This document shows, piece by piece, positions 34,307-42,999 of a DNA stretch of 64,000 nucleotides (positions within the stretch are counted from its first letter, which is position 1; each line of letters begins with the position of its first letter). The translations under genes and the position numbers were made by a program. The stretch is from the NCBI RefSeq assembly GCF_009829925.1, contig NZ_SNVJ01000011.1, positions 62,001 to 126,000 of the forward strand. The letters are read 5' to 3'. Source of the stretch: Teichococcus coralli. GTDB taxonomy: Bacteria; Pseudomonadota; Alphaproteobacteria; Acetobacterales; Acetobacteraceae. The notes under the pieces are model-generated. The model made no database searches and was not told where the DNA came from. It saw nothing but the letters and a program-made list of their open reading frames with translations.

Positions 34307-35056
34307 ATGCAACTGGCAGGAAAGCGCGTGGTGGTGATGGGCGGCAGCCGCGGCATCGGGCGCTCCGTCGCGCTCGGCTTCGCCCGGGAGGGCGCGGCGG
34401 TGGCCATCTGCGCCCGTGGCGCGGCGAAGCTCGCCGAGACCCAGGCCGAGATCGCCGCCCTCAAGGTGCCGGCCTTCGCCGCCCCCTGCGACCTGGCGGA
34501 GGCCGAGCAGATCGCCCGCTTCATCCCCGAGGCGGCTGAGGCGCTGGGCGGCATCGACGTTCTGGTGAACAACGCCTCCGGCTTCGGCGCCACCGATGAC
34601 GAGGCCGGCTGGGCCGCCTCCTTCGCGGTGGACATGATGGCGATCGTCCGCGCCACGCATGCCGCCCTGCCCTGGCTGGAGACGTCGGGCGCCGGCGCCG
34701 TCGTCAACGTCTCCTCGATCTCGGCGCTGCGGGCCAGCAGCCGCAGCGCGCCCTATGGCGCGATCAAGGCGGCGGTGGACCACTACACCGGCAGCCAGGC
34801 CAAGATGTACGCCTCCAAGGGAATCCGGGTGAACGCCGTCGCCCCCGGCTCGATCGAGTTCCCCGGCGGCTCCTGGGAGAAGCGCCGGCTGGAGGGCGCG
34901 CCGCTCTACGAGCAGATCCGCAACCAGATCCCCGCCGGCCGCCTGGGCCATCCCGAGGAAGTGGCGGACGTGGTGCTGTTCCTGGCCTCGCACCGCGCCC
35001 GATGGGTGACGGGGCAGAGCATCGTGGTGGATGGCGGCCAGCTCATCGGCCCCTGA
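34307..35056 (+). CDS. Short-chain dehydrogenase/reductase
   Basis: A 249-aa SDR with GGSRGIG (12-18), NNAS in place of NNAG (88-91), catalytic Ser136/137, Tyr150 and Lys154 (YGAIKAAVDHY), and VDGG near the C-terminus. The ATG at 34307 follows GGAAGGAAGGGA. It is directly upstream of the tadA-like gene, close enough for co-transcription. Substrate unknown; a 3-oxoacyl reductase-like role is possible. Confidence 0.9.
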   Translation: MQLAGKRVVVMGGSRGIGRSVALGFAREGAAVAICARGAAKLAETQAEIAALKVPAFAAPCDLAEAEQIARFIPEAAEALGGIDVLVNNASGFGATDDEAGWAASFAVDMMAIVRATHAALPWLETSGAGAVVNVSSISALRASSRSAPYGAIKAAVDHYTGSQAKMYASKGIRVNAVAPGSIEFPGGSWEKRRLEGAPLYEQIRNQIPAGRLGHPEEVADVVLFLASHRARWVTGQSIVVDGGQLIGP

Positions 35057-35057
35057 G

Positions 35058-35513
35058 GTGCCGCCCCCGCGCCCGATCGAGCTGGCGCTGGCGGAGGCGC
35101 GCGCCGCCGCCGCGCGCGGCGAGGTGCCGGTGGGCGCGGTGGTGACCGACGCCGCCGGCACGGCGCTCGGCCGCGCCGGCAACCGGGTGGAGGAGTTGCA
35201 CGACGCTTCCGCCCATGCCGAGCTGCTGGCCCTTCGCCAGGCCGCCACGGCGCGCGGCGAACCCCGCCTGCCCGACTGTACCCTGACGGTGACGCTGGAG
35301 CCCTGCCCGATGTGCGCCCAGGCGGCCAGCTTCTTCCGGGTGCGGCGGGTGGTGTTCGGCGCCTATGACCCGAAGGGCGGCGGCGTGGAGCATGGCGCGC
35401 GCATCTTCGCCGCGCCCTCCTGCCACCACGTGCCGGAAGTCGTGGGAGGCGTGCGGGAGCGCGAATGCGGGGAGGCGCTGCGCGCGTTTTTCGCGCAGCG
35501 CCGGGGAGGCTGA
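35058..35513 (+). CDS. tadA: tRNA-specific adenosine deaminase (TadA-like)
   Basis: A 151-aa CDA-fold zinc deaminase with His53-Ala-Glu55 (SAHAEL) and Cys83/Cys86 (EPCPMC) as zinc ligands and proton shuttle. The helix PIELALAEARAAAARGEVPVGAVV and the VFGAYDPKGGGVEHG block match TadA, which converts A34 to inosine in tRNA-Arg(ACG). The GTG at 35058 gives the usual N-terminus; an ATG at 35031 overlapping the SDR gene is an alternative. Related guanine or cytosine deaminases are less likely given these blocks. Confidence 0.88.
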   Translation: MPPPRPIELALAEARAAAARGEVPVGAVVTDAAGTALGRAGNRVEELHDASAHAELLALRQAATARGEPRLPDCTLTVTLEPCPMCAQAASFFRVRRVVFGAYDPKGGGVEHGARIFAAPSCHHVPEVVGGVRERECGEALRAFFAQRRGG

Positions 35514-35675
35514 CGCCTCCCGGTAGCGGCGCTGCGGTGATCTTCGAACAAAGCATGTCCAAAAGGCGCACCTGCCGCGGCGGCATTCCCGAGTCGCACG
35601 AACGAATCGCGGACGTCTCTCCCGCGCGGGACGGGGGGAGCCAAGGCGGCGCGGGGAAGCGCCCTTGCCGCGGCG

Positions 35676-35861
35676 TCAGAAGTCGCTGACGCGCCCCTTC
35701 CGTTCCCAGTCGCCGTAGCGGGTCGGTTCCGGACCCTTGGGCCCGTCGATCTCCTTCGGCATCTTCGGCTTCTCGGCGACCTTCGGCGCCTCCGCTGCCG
35801 GCTGGGCCTCGGTCTGGCTTGGGCTGGCCGGCTTGCCGGCCTCTTGCTGAGCGCGTGTCAT
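35676..35861 (-). CDS. DUF1674 / SDHAF4-like small protein
   Basis: A 61-aa protein with a Lys/Pro/Ala-rich N-terminal half and the conserved C-terminal motif [18 protein letters not shown] (positions 40-57), the signature of DUF1674. In eukaryotes this family is succinate dehydrogenase assembly factor 4, which binds flavinylated SdhA. No sdh genes are in the window. An alternative ATG 3 codons upstream (35870) exists. It is divergent from htpX with only about 40 bp between starts. Confidence 0.85.
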   Translation of the reverse strand: MTRAQQEAGKPASPSQTEAQPAAEAPKVAEKPKMPKEIDGPKGPEPTRYGDWERKGRVSDF

Positions 35862-35903
35862 GCACCCCATCTGGGGATGGGAACGCGGAAACGGAAAGAG
35901 GGC

Positions 35904-36863
35904 ATGAGCGGCTATCTGCGAACGACCCTGCTGCTGGCGGCGATGACGGCGCTCTTCGCGGCCGTGGGCTATGCCATCGGTGGCCGTGGCGGCATGATGG
36001 TGGCCTTCGGCGTGGCCTGCGTCACCAACCTCTTCGCCTGGTGGAACAGCGACCGCATGGTGCTGCGGATGCACAACGCGCAGCCCGTCGGCCCGCAGGA
36101 GGCACCGGATCTCCACGCCATGGTGTCCCGGCTGGCGCAGCGCGCCGGCCTTCCGATGCCGGCGCTCTACATTATCCACGAGGATCAGCCGAACGCCTTC
36201 GCCACCGGCCGGAACCCGGAGAACGCGGCCGTGGCGGTCAATACCGGTCTGCTCCAGCGTATGCCGCCGGAGGAGGTGGAGGGCGTCATCGCTCATGAGC
36301 TGGCGCATATCCGTCACCGGGACACGCTGATCATGACCGTCACCGCCTGCCTGGCCGGCGCCATCGGCATGCTGGCGCAGTTCGGCTGGCTGTTCGGCGG
36401 CCTGCGCGGGCGGGACGAGCGCGGCGGACTGGGCCCGATCGGCTCGCTGCTGATCATGCTGCTGGCGCCGCTGGCCGCCATGGTGGTGCAGATGGCGATC
36501 AGCCGCTCGCGCGAATACGAGGCGGACCGCGGCGGCGCCGAGATCAGCGGCAACCCCGGCGGCCTCGCGCATGCGCTGATGCGGCTGGAACAGGGCCGGC
36601 GCAGCTTCATCAACCACGCCGCCGAGGCCAATCCGGCCACGGCGCACATGTTCATCATCAACCCCCTGGCGGGGCTGCGAATGGACAGCCTCTTCTCCAC
36701 CCATCCCAGCACCGAGGAACGCGTGGCGCGGCTGATGGCGCTGGCGGGCGAGATGGGCGGCCCTCCGCCGCGCGCGGCGCAAAGCGCGTGGCAAGCGCCG
36801 GGCGCGGCGGCCGGCCCCTGGGGTACGGCACGGCCGCAGCGGCGGCGCGGGCCCTGGGGATAG
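35904..36863 (+). CDS. htpX: HtpX-like membrane zinc metalloprotease
   Basis: A 319-aa M48 family protease. Two N-terminal helices (about 7-24 and 31-47) are followed by the zinc motif His131-Glu132-Leu-Ala-His135 and two more helices (about 145-165 and 190-210). The third ligand glutamate is in [10 protein letters not shown], and [10 protein letters not shown] is near the end. The active site faces the cytosol, where it helps clear misfolded membrane proteins. ATG 35904 is preceded by AAAGAGGG. The Arg/Pro-rich tail after 290 is non-conserved. Confidence 0.93.
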   Translation: MSGYLRTTLLLAAMTALFAAVGYAIGGRGGMMVAFGVACVTNLFAWWNSDRMVLRMHNAQPVGPQEAPDLHAMVSRLAQRAGLPMPALYIIHEDQPNAFATGRNPENAAVAVNTGLLQRMPPEEVEGVIAHELAHIRHRDTLIMTVTACLAGAIGMLAQFGWLFGGLRGRDERGGLGPIGSLLIMLLAPLAAMVVQMAISRSREYEADRGGAEISGNPGGLAHALMRLEQGRRSFINHAAEANPATAHMFIINPLAGLRMDSLFSTHPSTEERVARLMALAGEMGGPPPRAAQSAWQAPGAAAGPWGTARPQRRRGPWG

Positions 36864-36869
36864 AAAGAA

Positions 36870-36921
36870 GAAAGCGCGGCGGAAGGAATTCTCCCGAACT
36901 CCCGTCTTTTTGCTGTCAGTC
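36870..36921 (-). repeat. Dispersed palindrome repeat, degenerate copy 9
   Basis: On the minus strand: CTGACAGCAAAAAGACGGGAG, TTCGGGAGAATTCC, TTCCGCC. The arms have several mismatches. It overlaps the last codons of the LysR gene, showing that such elements can invade a coding 3' end. Confidence 0.5.
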
Positions 36922-37884
36922 ATTTTCAGGGAGTCCGAGATCCCGGTGCAGCGCCTTGACCTGCGCGCAGCCCTCGGTCGCCTCGCGCGCCACCGTCAGC
37001 ACCAGCCGCCGCAGCCAGGCATGGCCCTGGTCCGCCTCCAGGCGGCGCGGGAAGAGCAGCGAGAGGCGGCTGTGCGGGATCTCCACCGGGCAGGGGCGCA
37101 GGGCCAGGCCATGCGCCTCGGCCAGTTGCATCGCCAGCCGGGCAGTGAGCGCCATGACCATGTCCGTGCGCTTCAGGATCGCCGGCACGGCGGAAAGATG
37201 CGCCACCACGGCGCCCAGCCGGCGCGGATGGCCGGCCTGGCGCATCGGCTCGTCCAGCGCGCCCTCGCGCGAGCCGTTCGGCGAGTGCAGCAGGTGCGGC
37301 CAGGCGGCGAAGCGCTCCGGCGTCATCGGGCCATCGGCCAGGGGATGGTCGGCGCGCATCAGGGTCAGGAAGACCTCGGGCAGCAGGCGCAGCCGGGTAT
37401 AGAGGGCGGGCGGCTCGGGCAGCATGCCGAGGGCGATCTGCACCGCGTCGCTCTCGAGCAGGGCAAGGGCGTTGGTGCGGTCGGCGTGGCGGATGGCGAG
37501 CAGGCAGCCCGGCGCCTCGGTGGCCATCCGCGCCAGCAGGGGGGGCGCCAGCACGGCCTCGGCATATTCGGAGAGGCCGATGGGGAAGACGCGCTCGGCG
37601 GTGGCGGGCTCGAAGGGGGCGTGGGCGGCCAGGGCATCGCGCAGGCGGTCCAGCATCTCCGCGACCGGCTGCATCAGGGAAAGCGCGAGCGCGGTAGGCT
37701 CCACGCCGCCGGGGCGGCGGAGAAACAACTCGTCCTGCAGGGTGGCGCGCAGACGGGCGAGCGCGTTGGAAACGGCCGGCTGCGAAAGGTTCAGCCGCTG
37801 CGCGGCGCGCGTCACGTGCCGCTCGCGCGCCACCGCGTCGAACACCCGCAGCAGGTTGAGGTCGAGCCGGGCCAGGTCGGTCAT
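36916..37884 (-). CDS. LysR-family transcriptional regulator
   Basis: A 322-aa LTTR. The N-terminal winged helix (residues 5-65) reads LDLNLLRVFDAVARERHVTRAAQRLNLSQPAVSNALARLR in consecutive segments with the SQPAVS recognition helix. The effector domain follows from about 95. It is divergent from a DoxX-family gene starting 112 bp away, its probable target. The HPRR..GAVVAHL and Met-rich segments do not identify a ligand. The C-terminal codons overlap a degenerate repeat. Confidence 0.9.
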   Translation of the reverse strand: MTDLARLDLNLLRVFDAVARERHVTRAAQRLNLSQPAVSNALARLRATLQDELFLRRPGGVEPTALALSLMQPVAEMLDRLRDALAAHAPFEPATAERVFPIGLSEYAEAVLAPPLLARMATEAPGCLLAIRHADRTNALALLESDAVQIALGMLPEPPALYTRLRLLPEVFLTLMRADHPLADGPMTPERFAAWPHLLHSPNGSREGALDEPMRQAGHPRRLGAVVAHLSAVPAILKRTDMVMALTARLAMQLAEAHGLALRPCPVEIPHSRLSLLFPRRLEADQGHAWLRRLVLTVAREATEGCAQVKALHRDLGLPEND

Positions 37885-37995
37885 TGATGCCGCCAATGAT
37901 GGCCGTTTCCGATGGCGGTTGGAAGCCGGAGGTGCCTTGGACGTAGAGGGGAACGCAACGGCCGCCACAGGCCCCCTCTCCCACGGAGAACACCC

Positions 37996-38427
37996 ATGCT
38001 GGATTCCCGCACCGCGCCCTACGCCGCCCTGCTGCTGCGCGTCAGCCTCGGCGTGATGTTCCTGGCGCACGGCTTCCTGATGAAGATCCTCACCTTCGGC
38101 CTCACGGGCACGATGGGATATTTCGGCAGCCTCGGCTTTCCGCCCGTTCTCGGCGCGGTGGTCGCGCTGGCGGAAACGGCGGCGGGCATCGCGCTCGTGC
38201 TCGGCATCTGGACGCGGCTGGTCTCGCTGCTCGCGGTGCCCATCCTGATCGGCGCGACGCTGCAGCATATCGGCAATGGCTGGGTGTTCAGCCGGCCGGG
38301 CGGCGGATGGGAGTTCCCGGCGTTCTGGATCGCGGCGCTGCTCGTGCAGGCGGGGCTCGGCGCCGGCGCCTGGGCGCTGGTCCCGGCGCGGCTGATCGGC
38401 CGCAACCGCCGGCCGCAGCTCGCCTGA
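37996..38427 (+). CDS. DoxX-family membrane protein
   Basis: A 143-aa protein with four predicted helices (about 10-30, 48-68, 72-92 and 108-130). The DoxX signatures are LLLRVSLGVMFLAHG and LGFPPVLGAVVALAETAAGIALVLG. DoxX members are linked to quinone/thiol redox and envelope stress, but function here is not known. GGAG precedes the ATG at 37996. Divergent LysR neighbour suggests regulation by it. A strong hairpin follows. Confidence 0.88.
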   Translation: MLDSRTAPYAALLLRVSLGVMFLAHGFLMKILTFGLTGTMGYFGSLGFPPVLGAVVALAETAAGIALVLGIWTRLVSLLAVPILIGATLQHIGNGWVFSRPGGGWEFPAFWIAALLVQAGLGAGAWALVPARLIGRNRRPQLA

Positions 38428-38443
38428 GAGAAGAGGCGAAGGA

Positions 38444-38469
38444 GCCGGGCGGGGAAGACCCCGCCCGGC
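38444..38469. terminator. Hairpin between convergent genes
   Basis: Perfect 11-bp arms GCCGGGCGGGG / CCCCGCCCGGC with loop AAGA lie between the DoxX stop and the stop of the Met/Gly-rich protein on the other strand. Confidence 0.65.
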
Positions 38470-38483
38470 GGCCAGGCGGATTC

Positions 38484-39083
38484 TTAGCGGGGCGAAACGG
38501 TCCGCACGCTGCCATCCGGCATGTATTCGAGGATCATGCCGCCCCCGTTGTAGGCGCCATTGCCGACGTTCTGCCGCGGCAGGTCCAGGCCCTGGAAGGG
38601 CTGCTGCGGCGGGTTCGCACGGCTGTCGCCGCGCATGCCGCCCTGCATCGCCATGTTGCCCTGCATCGACTGGCCGTGCATGGCGCCGCCCATCCGGTCG
38701 TGACCCTGCATGCCACCCGGCGGGGCCATGCCGCCACCCGGCATCGCGCCACCCGACATGCTGCCGCCGGACATACCGCCGCCAGACATGCTGCCACCCG
38801 ACATGCTGCCGCCGGACATGCTGCCGCCCGACATGCTGCCGCCGGGGACGCTGCTGCCAGACATGCCGCTGCTGCCGTAGCTGCCGCCGCCGGGCACGCG
38901 GCTGTCCGGCATACGGGTGCTGGAAGGGCCGACGCCGTTCTGGACGGCGCCGCCAAGCTGCGTCGGGGAGTTCTGGGTGCCGTAGCCGGCGGTGCCGTAG
39001 ACGCCGGTCTGGGCATGGGCCAGGGGGGCACCGATGGCAAGGGCCAGGCCCGCGGCGGCAATGGTGGTCGGAAGACGGATCAT
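38484..39083 (-). CDS. Secreted Met/Gly/Ser-rich repeat protein
   Basis: A 199-aa protein with a clear Sec signal (residues 1-24, cut after AHA). Residues 81-115 are seven pentapeptides of GGSMS type (GGSMS four times, GGGMS, GGSMS, GGAMP), and 111-150 continue Met-rich (MQGHDRMGGAMHGQSM). The C-terminal 40 residues (GGMILEYMPDGSVRTVSPR) look folded. I do not recognise a family. Regularly spaced methionines in an exported protein can bind Cu(I)/Ag(I), but this is only a suggestion. Pentapeptide copy number is likely to vary between strains. Confidence 0.75.
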   Translation of the reverse strand: MIRLPTTIAAAGLALAIGAPLAHAQTGVYGTAGYGTQNSPTQLGGAVQNGVGPSSTRMPDSRVPGGGSYGSSGMSGSSVPGGSMSGGSMSGGSMSGGSMSGGGMSGGSMSGGAMPGGGMAPPGGMQGHDRMGGAMHGQSMQGNMAMQGGMRGDSRANPPQQPFQGLDLPRQNVGNGAYNGGGMILEYMPDGSVRTVSPR

Positions 39084-39236
39084 GCGCGTCTCCTCCTTCG
39101 CTGGTTTTTTCCTGCCGCTGGCCGGGTGGCCGCAGCTTGTGGCGAAACAACGCGAGCGAAAGAGGGGGGTTTCGGACCCCGCGCGGCAGGGGGCGGGCCG
39201 CGGGAGAGGTCGCCCTCGCCCGCGGCCCGCCGCGCA

Positions 39237-40472
<1,236 letters not shown>

Positions 40473-40546
40473 AGCGTCCGGTTCCTTTTCCGCTGGGAGC
40501 GCGTTCCGGCGGGGTTTGCCGCAGCGGGCGGGCGCGGGCAAGGCGA

Positions 40547-41113
40547 TCATGACCAGGAGAGGCGGACGGAGCGGGGAATCCGCCGCCGGCCGGCGGTGGC
40601 GCGGGCGAGATGGAGCAGGCTGCGGATGGCCTCGGGCGGGGTGCGGGGGCCGAGGGGGAGGCGGAGGAGGGTTTCGGACAAAAGCGGATCGGGCAGGAGC
40701 CAGGGGGGCGCATCCAGCGCGGAGCGCAGGCCGAGGCGGCGGATCAGCACCAGGAGGGCCAGGCCGCCGAGGCGCGCGGCGCGGCGGCAGGCGCGGCAGA
40801 TGGCGTATTCCAGGGCGCGCAGCGGGTGGTCGGGCGGGGCCTTGGCGAGGGCGCGGAGCAGGGCATGCCAGACGCCGGCATGGGTGAGGCGGCGGAAGAA
40901 GCGGGAGACGGTATCCGGCTTGCCGTGATGTTCGGCCAGGGATTTCCACGGGGCGCCGCGCTGGTGGGCGAGGTGGAAGATCGCATCCAGCCGGGCGCGG
41001 GGATCGGCGGTGCGGCGGCCCTGAGGGGAGAGGGCCGGGAGAAAGGGTTGGAGGGCGGCCCAGGCGGCGTCGGAGAGCGGGGTCCAGGGGGTTCGGGGGG
41101 TGAGGCGGGACAT
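40547..41113 (-). CDS. IS5-type transposase-derived (DUF4096-like) protein
   Basis: A 188-aa protein whose first 90 residues match the N-terminal domain of IS5/IS1031-type transposases ([53 protein letters not shown]). The DDE catalytic region is absent; instead the second half is Leu/Arg-rich ([23 protein letters not shown]). No terminal inverted repeats or target duplications were seen around it. Either an IS remnant truncated before the catalytic domain or a domesticated DNA-binding protein. TTGACA lies upstream at its start side. It abuts the AT-rich insert. Confidence 0.7.
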   Translation of the reverse strand: MSRLTPRTPWTPLSDAAWAALQPFLPALSPQGRRTADPRARLDAIFHLAHQRGAPWKSLAEHHGKPDTVSRFFRRLTHAGVWHALLRALAKAPPDHPLRALEYAICRACRRAARLGGLALLVLIRRLGLRSALDAPPWLLPDPLLSETLLRLPLGPRTPPEAIRSLLHLARATAGRRRIPRSVRLSWS

Positions 41114-41142
41114 GGGGGCCGCTCCGGGTGGGAAGCGGGAGG

Positions 41143-41169
41143 GTATTAGGAATTTATGCCTTTTGTCAA
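41143..41169 (-). promoter_or_regulatory. Candidate promoter for the IS5-derived gene
   Basis: On the minus strand TTGACA (41169-41164) is followed after 15 bp by TAATAC (41148-41143), about 30 bp before the gene start. The -35 is perfect; the spacing is short and the -10 weak. Confidence 0.35.
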
Positions 41170-41403
41170 GCTTCTACCAGAGGCTCGTCTATCCCTCGCT
41201 AGGGGCGTAGCTCAGCCACCTTTTGGACTTAAAAACAGAGGTTCTCATCGTACATTTTCGCGCTAATCTTCTACCCTGAGTTTATATCAACCGCTTTAGG
41301 TTCGAAGATGGAGAGACAAAGATGGGATAATACTGCTTCGAAAAATATACAGCGCCGCTCCTAAATTATTGTATATTTTCTAGAAAAATAACGAGCAGAC
41401 CAC

Positions 41404-42852
41404 ATGGTAGATGTGCGAAAAACATTGGCAGCGAAATACAAGCTTGCTCATCGTTTTAAGAATTTTGGACCTGTTATTACATCATCTGATGTGGAAGGTT
41501 TTCGAGGTGTAAAAGCAAAATTATCATTCGAATACCCAATTACCGCCCTCACAGGCTTTAACGGATCTGGGAAAAGCACAATTGGGCAACTCATGCTTTG
41601 CGGCTATAAGAAACTATCGACTTCAACAACACGAAAACGATTTTACGTAAAAGATTTTTTTCCTTCTTCTGCTGCTGATCCCGAACCCTTTATCCGCGAC
41701 GCGGCGGTCACATTTCGCTATCAAACAGACAAACCAGAACAACCACAAGAACTAACCATAAGTCGAGCACAGAAGGAGTGGTCCGGATACAAGCGGCAGC
41801 CCGAGCGGAATACCGAGTACGTGGGTTTCACAGTCTACATACCCAAAGTCGAACGCAGAGATTTAAGTATATATGGCGCAGCCAATTTGGAATTGACTTC
41901 TCGCAACGAAATCGAAGACGCCGCCCGTCGTGTGAGCCGTATTCTTGGCTCCAACTATGATGATATTTATTTTCAAGGAGTTTCCCTCAAAAAGCGAGAG
42001 GGAGAATTAGGAATTGCCTGCCGATTAGGAGCAACCTATTCAGAAAATAATATGGGATTTGGTGAAGGCAGGCTCATCTATACGGTTAGGCTACTCGAAA
42101 CTTGCCCTGAGCAAAGCTTAATAGTTCTTGAGGAGCCGGAAACATCTCTACATGAAAATGCTCAGTACGAATTTGTTAAGTACTTAATGGATGTGGTCGA
42201 TCGCCGCCATCACCAGATTATATTTTCGACTCATTCTAGCGTTATGATGGATGCCCTTCCCCCGGAAGGCCGCAAGTTGCTTATACGAGATCAGGATGGC
42301 GTAAAGGTTTTTGACAATGTGTCCTCTTCTCGTATCCGGACAGCATTATCCGCTGGCGAACGTGGCCATTTTGTTATTTGTGTGGAAGATAAATTTGCTC
42401 AGTCGATGCTGAGGGAAATCCTGATGCGTTTTGATCGCCAGCTCATTGAAAGCGTTGAAGTTCTCCCCTTTGGGGATAACCGAGCCGTTGTTTCGGCACA
42501 GAAAGCCATCATCCATTCTGGACAAAAAGCAATTTCTGTTCTGGACGCCGATCAAACCGCCAATGAGAGCCAAGGAATATACTGTCTCCCTGGCTCTCTC
42601 CCTCCAGAAAAAGAAGTATTTCATTCAAAGTCTGCCGAGAAAACGCTGCGCGAAAACTATGGGTTCGATTTTCCTACTTTTCGCACATCCTTCCCAGATC
42701 ATGATCACCATCAATACGCAAGCCACATTGCAGAGAAGAAAAGCTGCTCGCGAGAAGTTCTGGAGAGCGACTGTATACGGGCATTTCTCGATGAAGTCGG
42801 CGCGACGTGGTATGACAGCCTCTGCAAGAAGATTAGGACCGCAATTTCGTAG
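41404..42852 (+). CDS. OLD-like ABC/AAA ATPase with TOPRIM-type C-terminus
   Basis: A 482-aa protein. The ATPase half has Walker A GFNGSGKST (51-59), a Walker B LIVLEEPE (239-246) with paired glutamates, and the switch histidine His277 in FSTHSS. From about 320 a TOPRIM-like pattern follows: Glu328 (FVICVEDK), then LPFGDN, then Asp381-Ala-Asp383 (SVLDADQT). OLD-family proteins (P2 Old, Gabija GajA, retron-linked OLD) are ATP-regulated nucleases acting in phage defence. This one is shorter than class 1 OLD (about 580 aa), stands alone with no GajB-type helicase, reverse transcriptase or PtuB partner, and uses AT-rich codons unlike all neighbours, so it was acquired. Cytosolic. Function is inferred. 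Confidence 0.85.
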   Translation: MVDVRKTLAAKYKLAHRFKNFGPVITSSDVEGFRGVKAKLSFEYPITALTGFNGSGKSTIGQLMLCGYKKLSTSTTRKRFYVKDFFPSSAADPEPFIRDAAVTFRYQTDKPEQPQELTISRAQKEWSGYKRQPERNTEYVGFTVYIPKVERRDLSIYGAANLELTSRNEIEDAARRVSRILGSNYDDIYFQGVSLKKREGELGIACRLGATYSENNMGFGEGRLIYTVRLLETCPEQSLIVLEEPETSLHENAQYEFVKYLMDVVDRRHHQIIFSTHSSVMMDALPPEGRKLLIRDQDGVKVFDNVSSSRIRTALSAGERGHFVICVEDKFAQSMLREILMRFDRQLIESVEVLPFGDNRAVVSAQKAIIHSGQKAISVLDADQTANESQGIYCLPGSLPPEKEVFHSKSAEKTLRENYGFDFPTFRTSFPDHDHHQYASHIAEKKSCSREVLESDCIRAFLDEVGATWYDSLCKKIRTAIS

Positions 42853-42934
42853 CACAAGATGCGCGTTATTCTATCCACAGCGTAGGGTAAGAACTTCCCA
42901 AGATATGGTTTCAAAGCCTGATAAGCAGGCAGGT

Positions 42935-42955
42935 CCAGGAGGCTCAGCCTCCTGG
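42935..42955. terminator. Hairpin at the right edge of the AT-rich insert
   Basis: Perfect 10-bp arms CCAGGAGGCT / AGCCTCCTGG with a single-base loop follow the ATPase gene by about 80 bp; plausible terminator or island-edge repeat. Confidence 0.5.
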
Positions 42956-42957
42956 CG

Positions 42958-42995
42958 GATGGGGGTCCGGGGGAAGGCGGCGCCTTCCCCCGGCC
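42958..42995 (+). repeat. Palindrome repeat variant, copy 10
   Basis: GATGGGGGTCC precedes 13-bp arms CCGGGGGAAGGCG (42967-42979) and CGCCTTCCCCCGG (42981-42993). The central EcoRI-like AATTC is replaced by GGCGGCGCC. A shorter relative, GGGGAAGGCGGCGCCTTCCC, occurs near 45033-45052. Confidence 0.6.
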
Positions 42996-42999
42996 GGCC

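Larger units (their letters stand above)
41141..42930. mobile_element. AT-rich horizontally acquired island with one gene
   Basis: Base composition drops abruptly from GC-rich to clearly AT-rich at about 41141 and returns after about 42930. The insert holds the OLD-like gene and about 260 bp of AT-rich upstream DNA, including TATATTTTCTAGAAAAATAA just before the start codon. No integrase, terminal repeats or target duplication were found. A fragment reading GGGGCGTAGCTCAGC (41202-41216) resembles a tRNA 5' end. It is bordered by a transposase-derived gene on the left and a 10-bp-arm hairpin at 42935 on the right. Confidence 0.75.

Noticed and set aside
35554..35689. Small plus-strand frame (starting [13 protein letters not shown]) after tadA
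   Set aside because: Arg/Gly-rich, no ribosome site of note, no recognisable family, and its end overlaps the better supported DUF1674 gene on the other strand.
41141..41403. Retron or defence-associated structured RNA upstream of the OLD-like gene
   Set aside because: No reverse transcriptase is present and no extended inverted repeats typical of msr/msd were seen.
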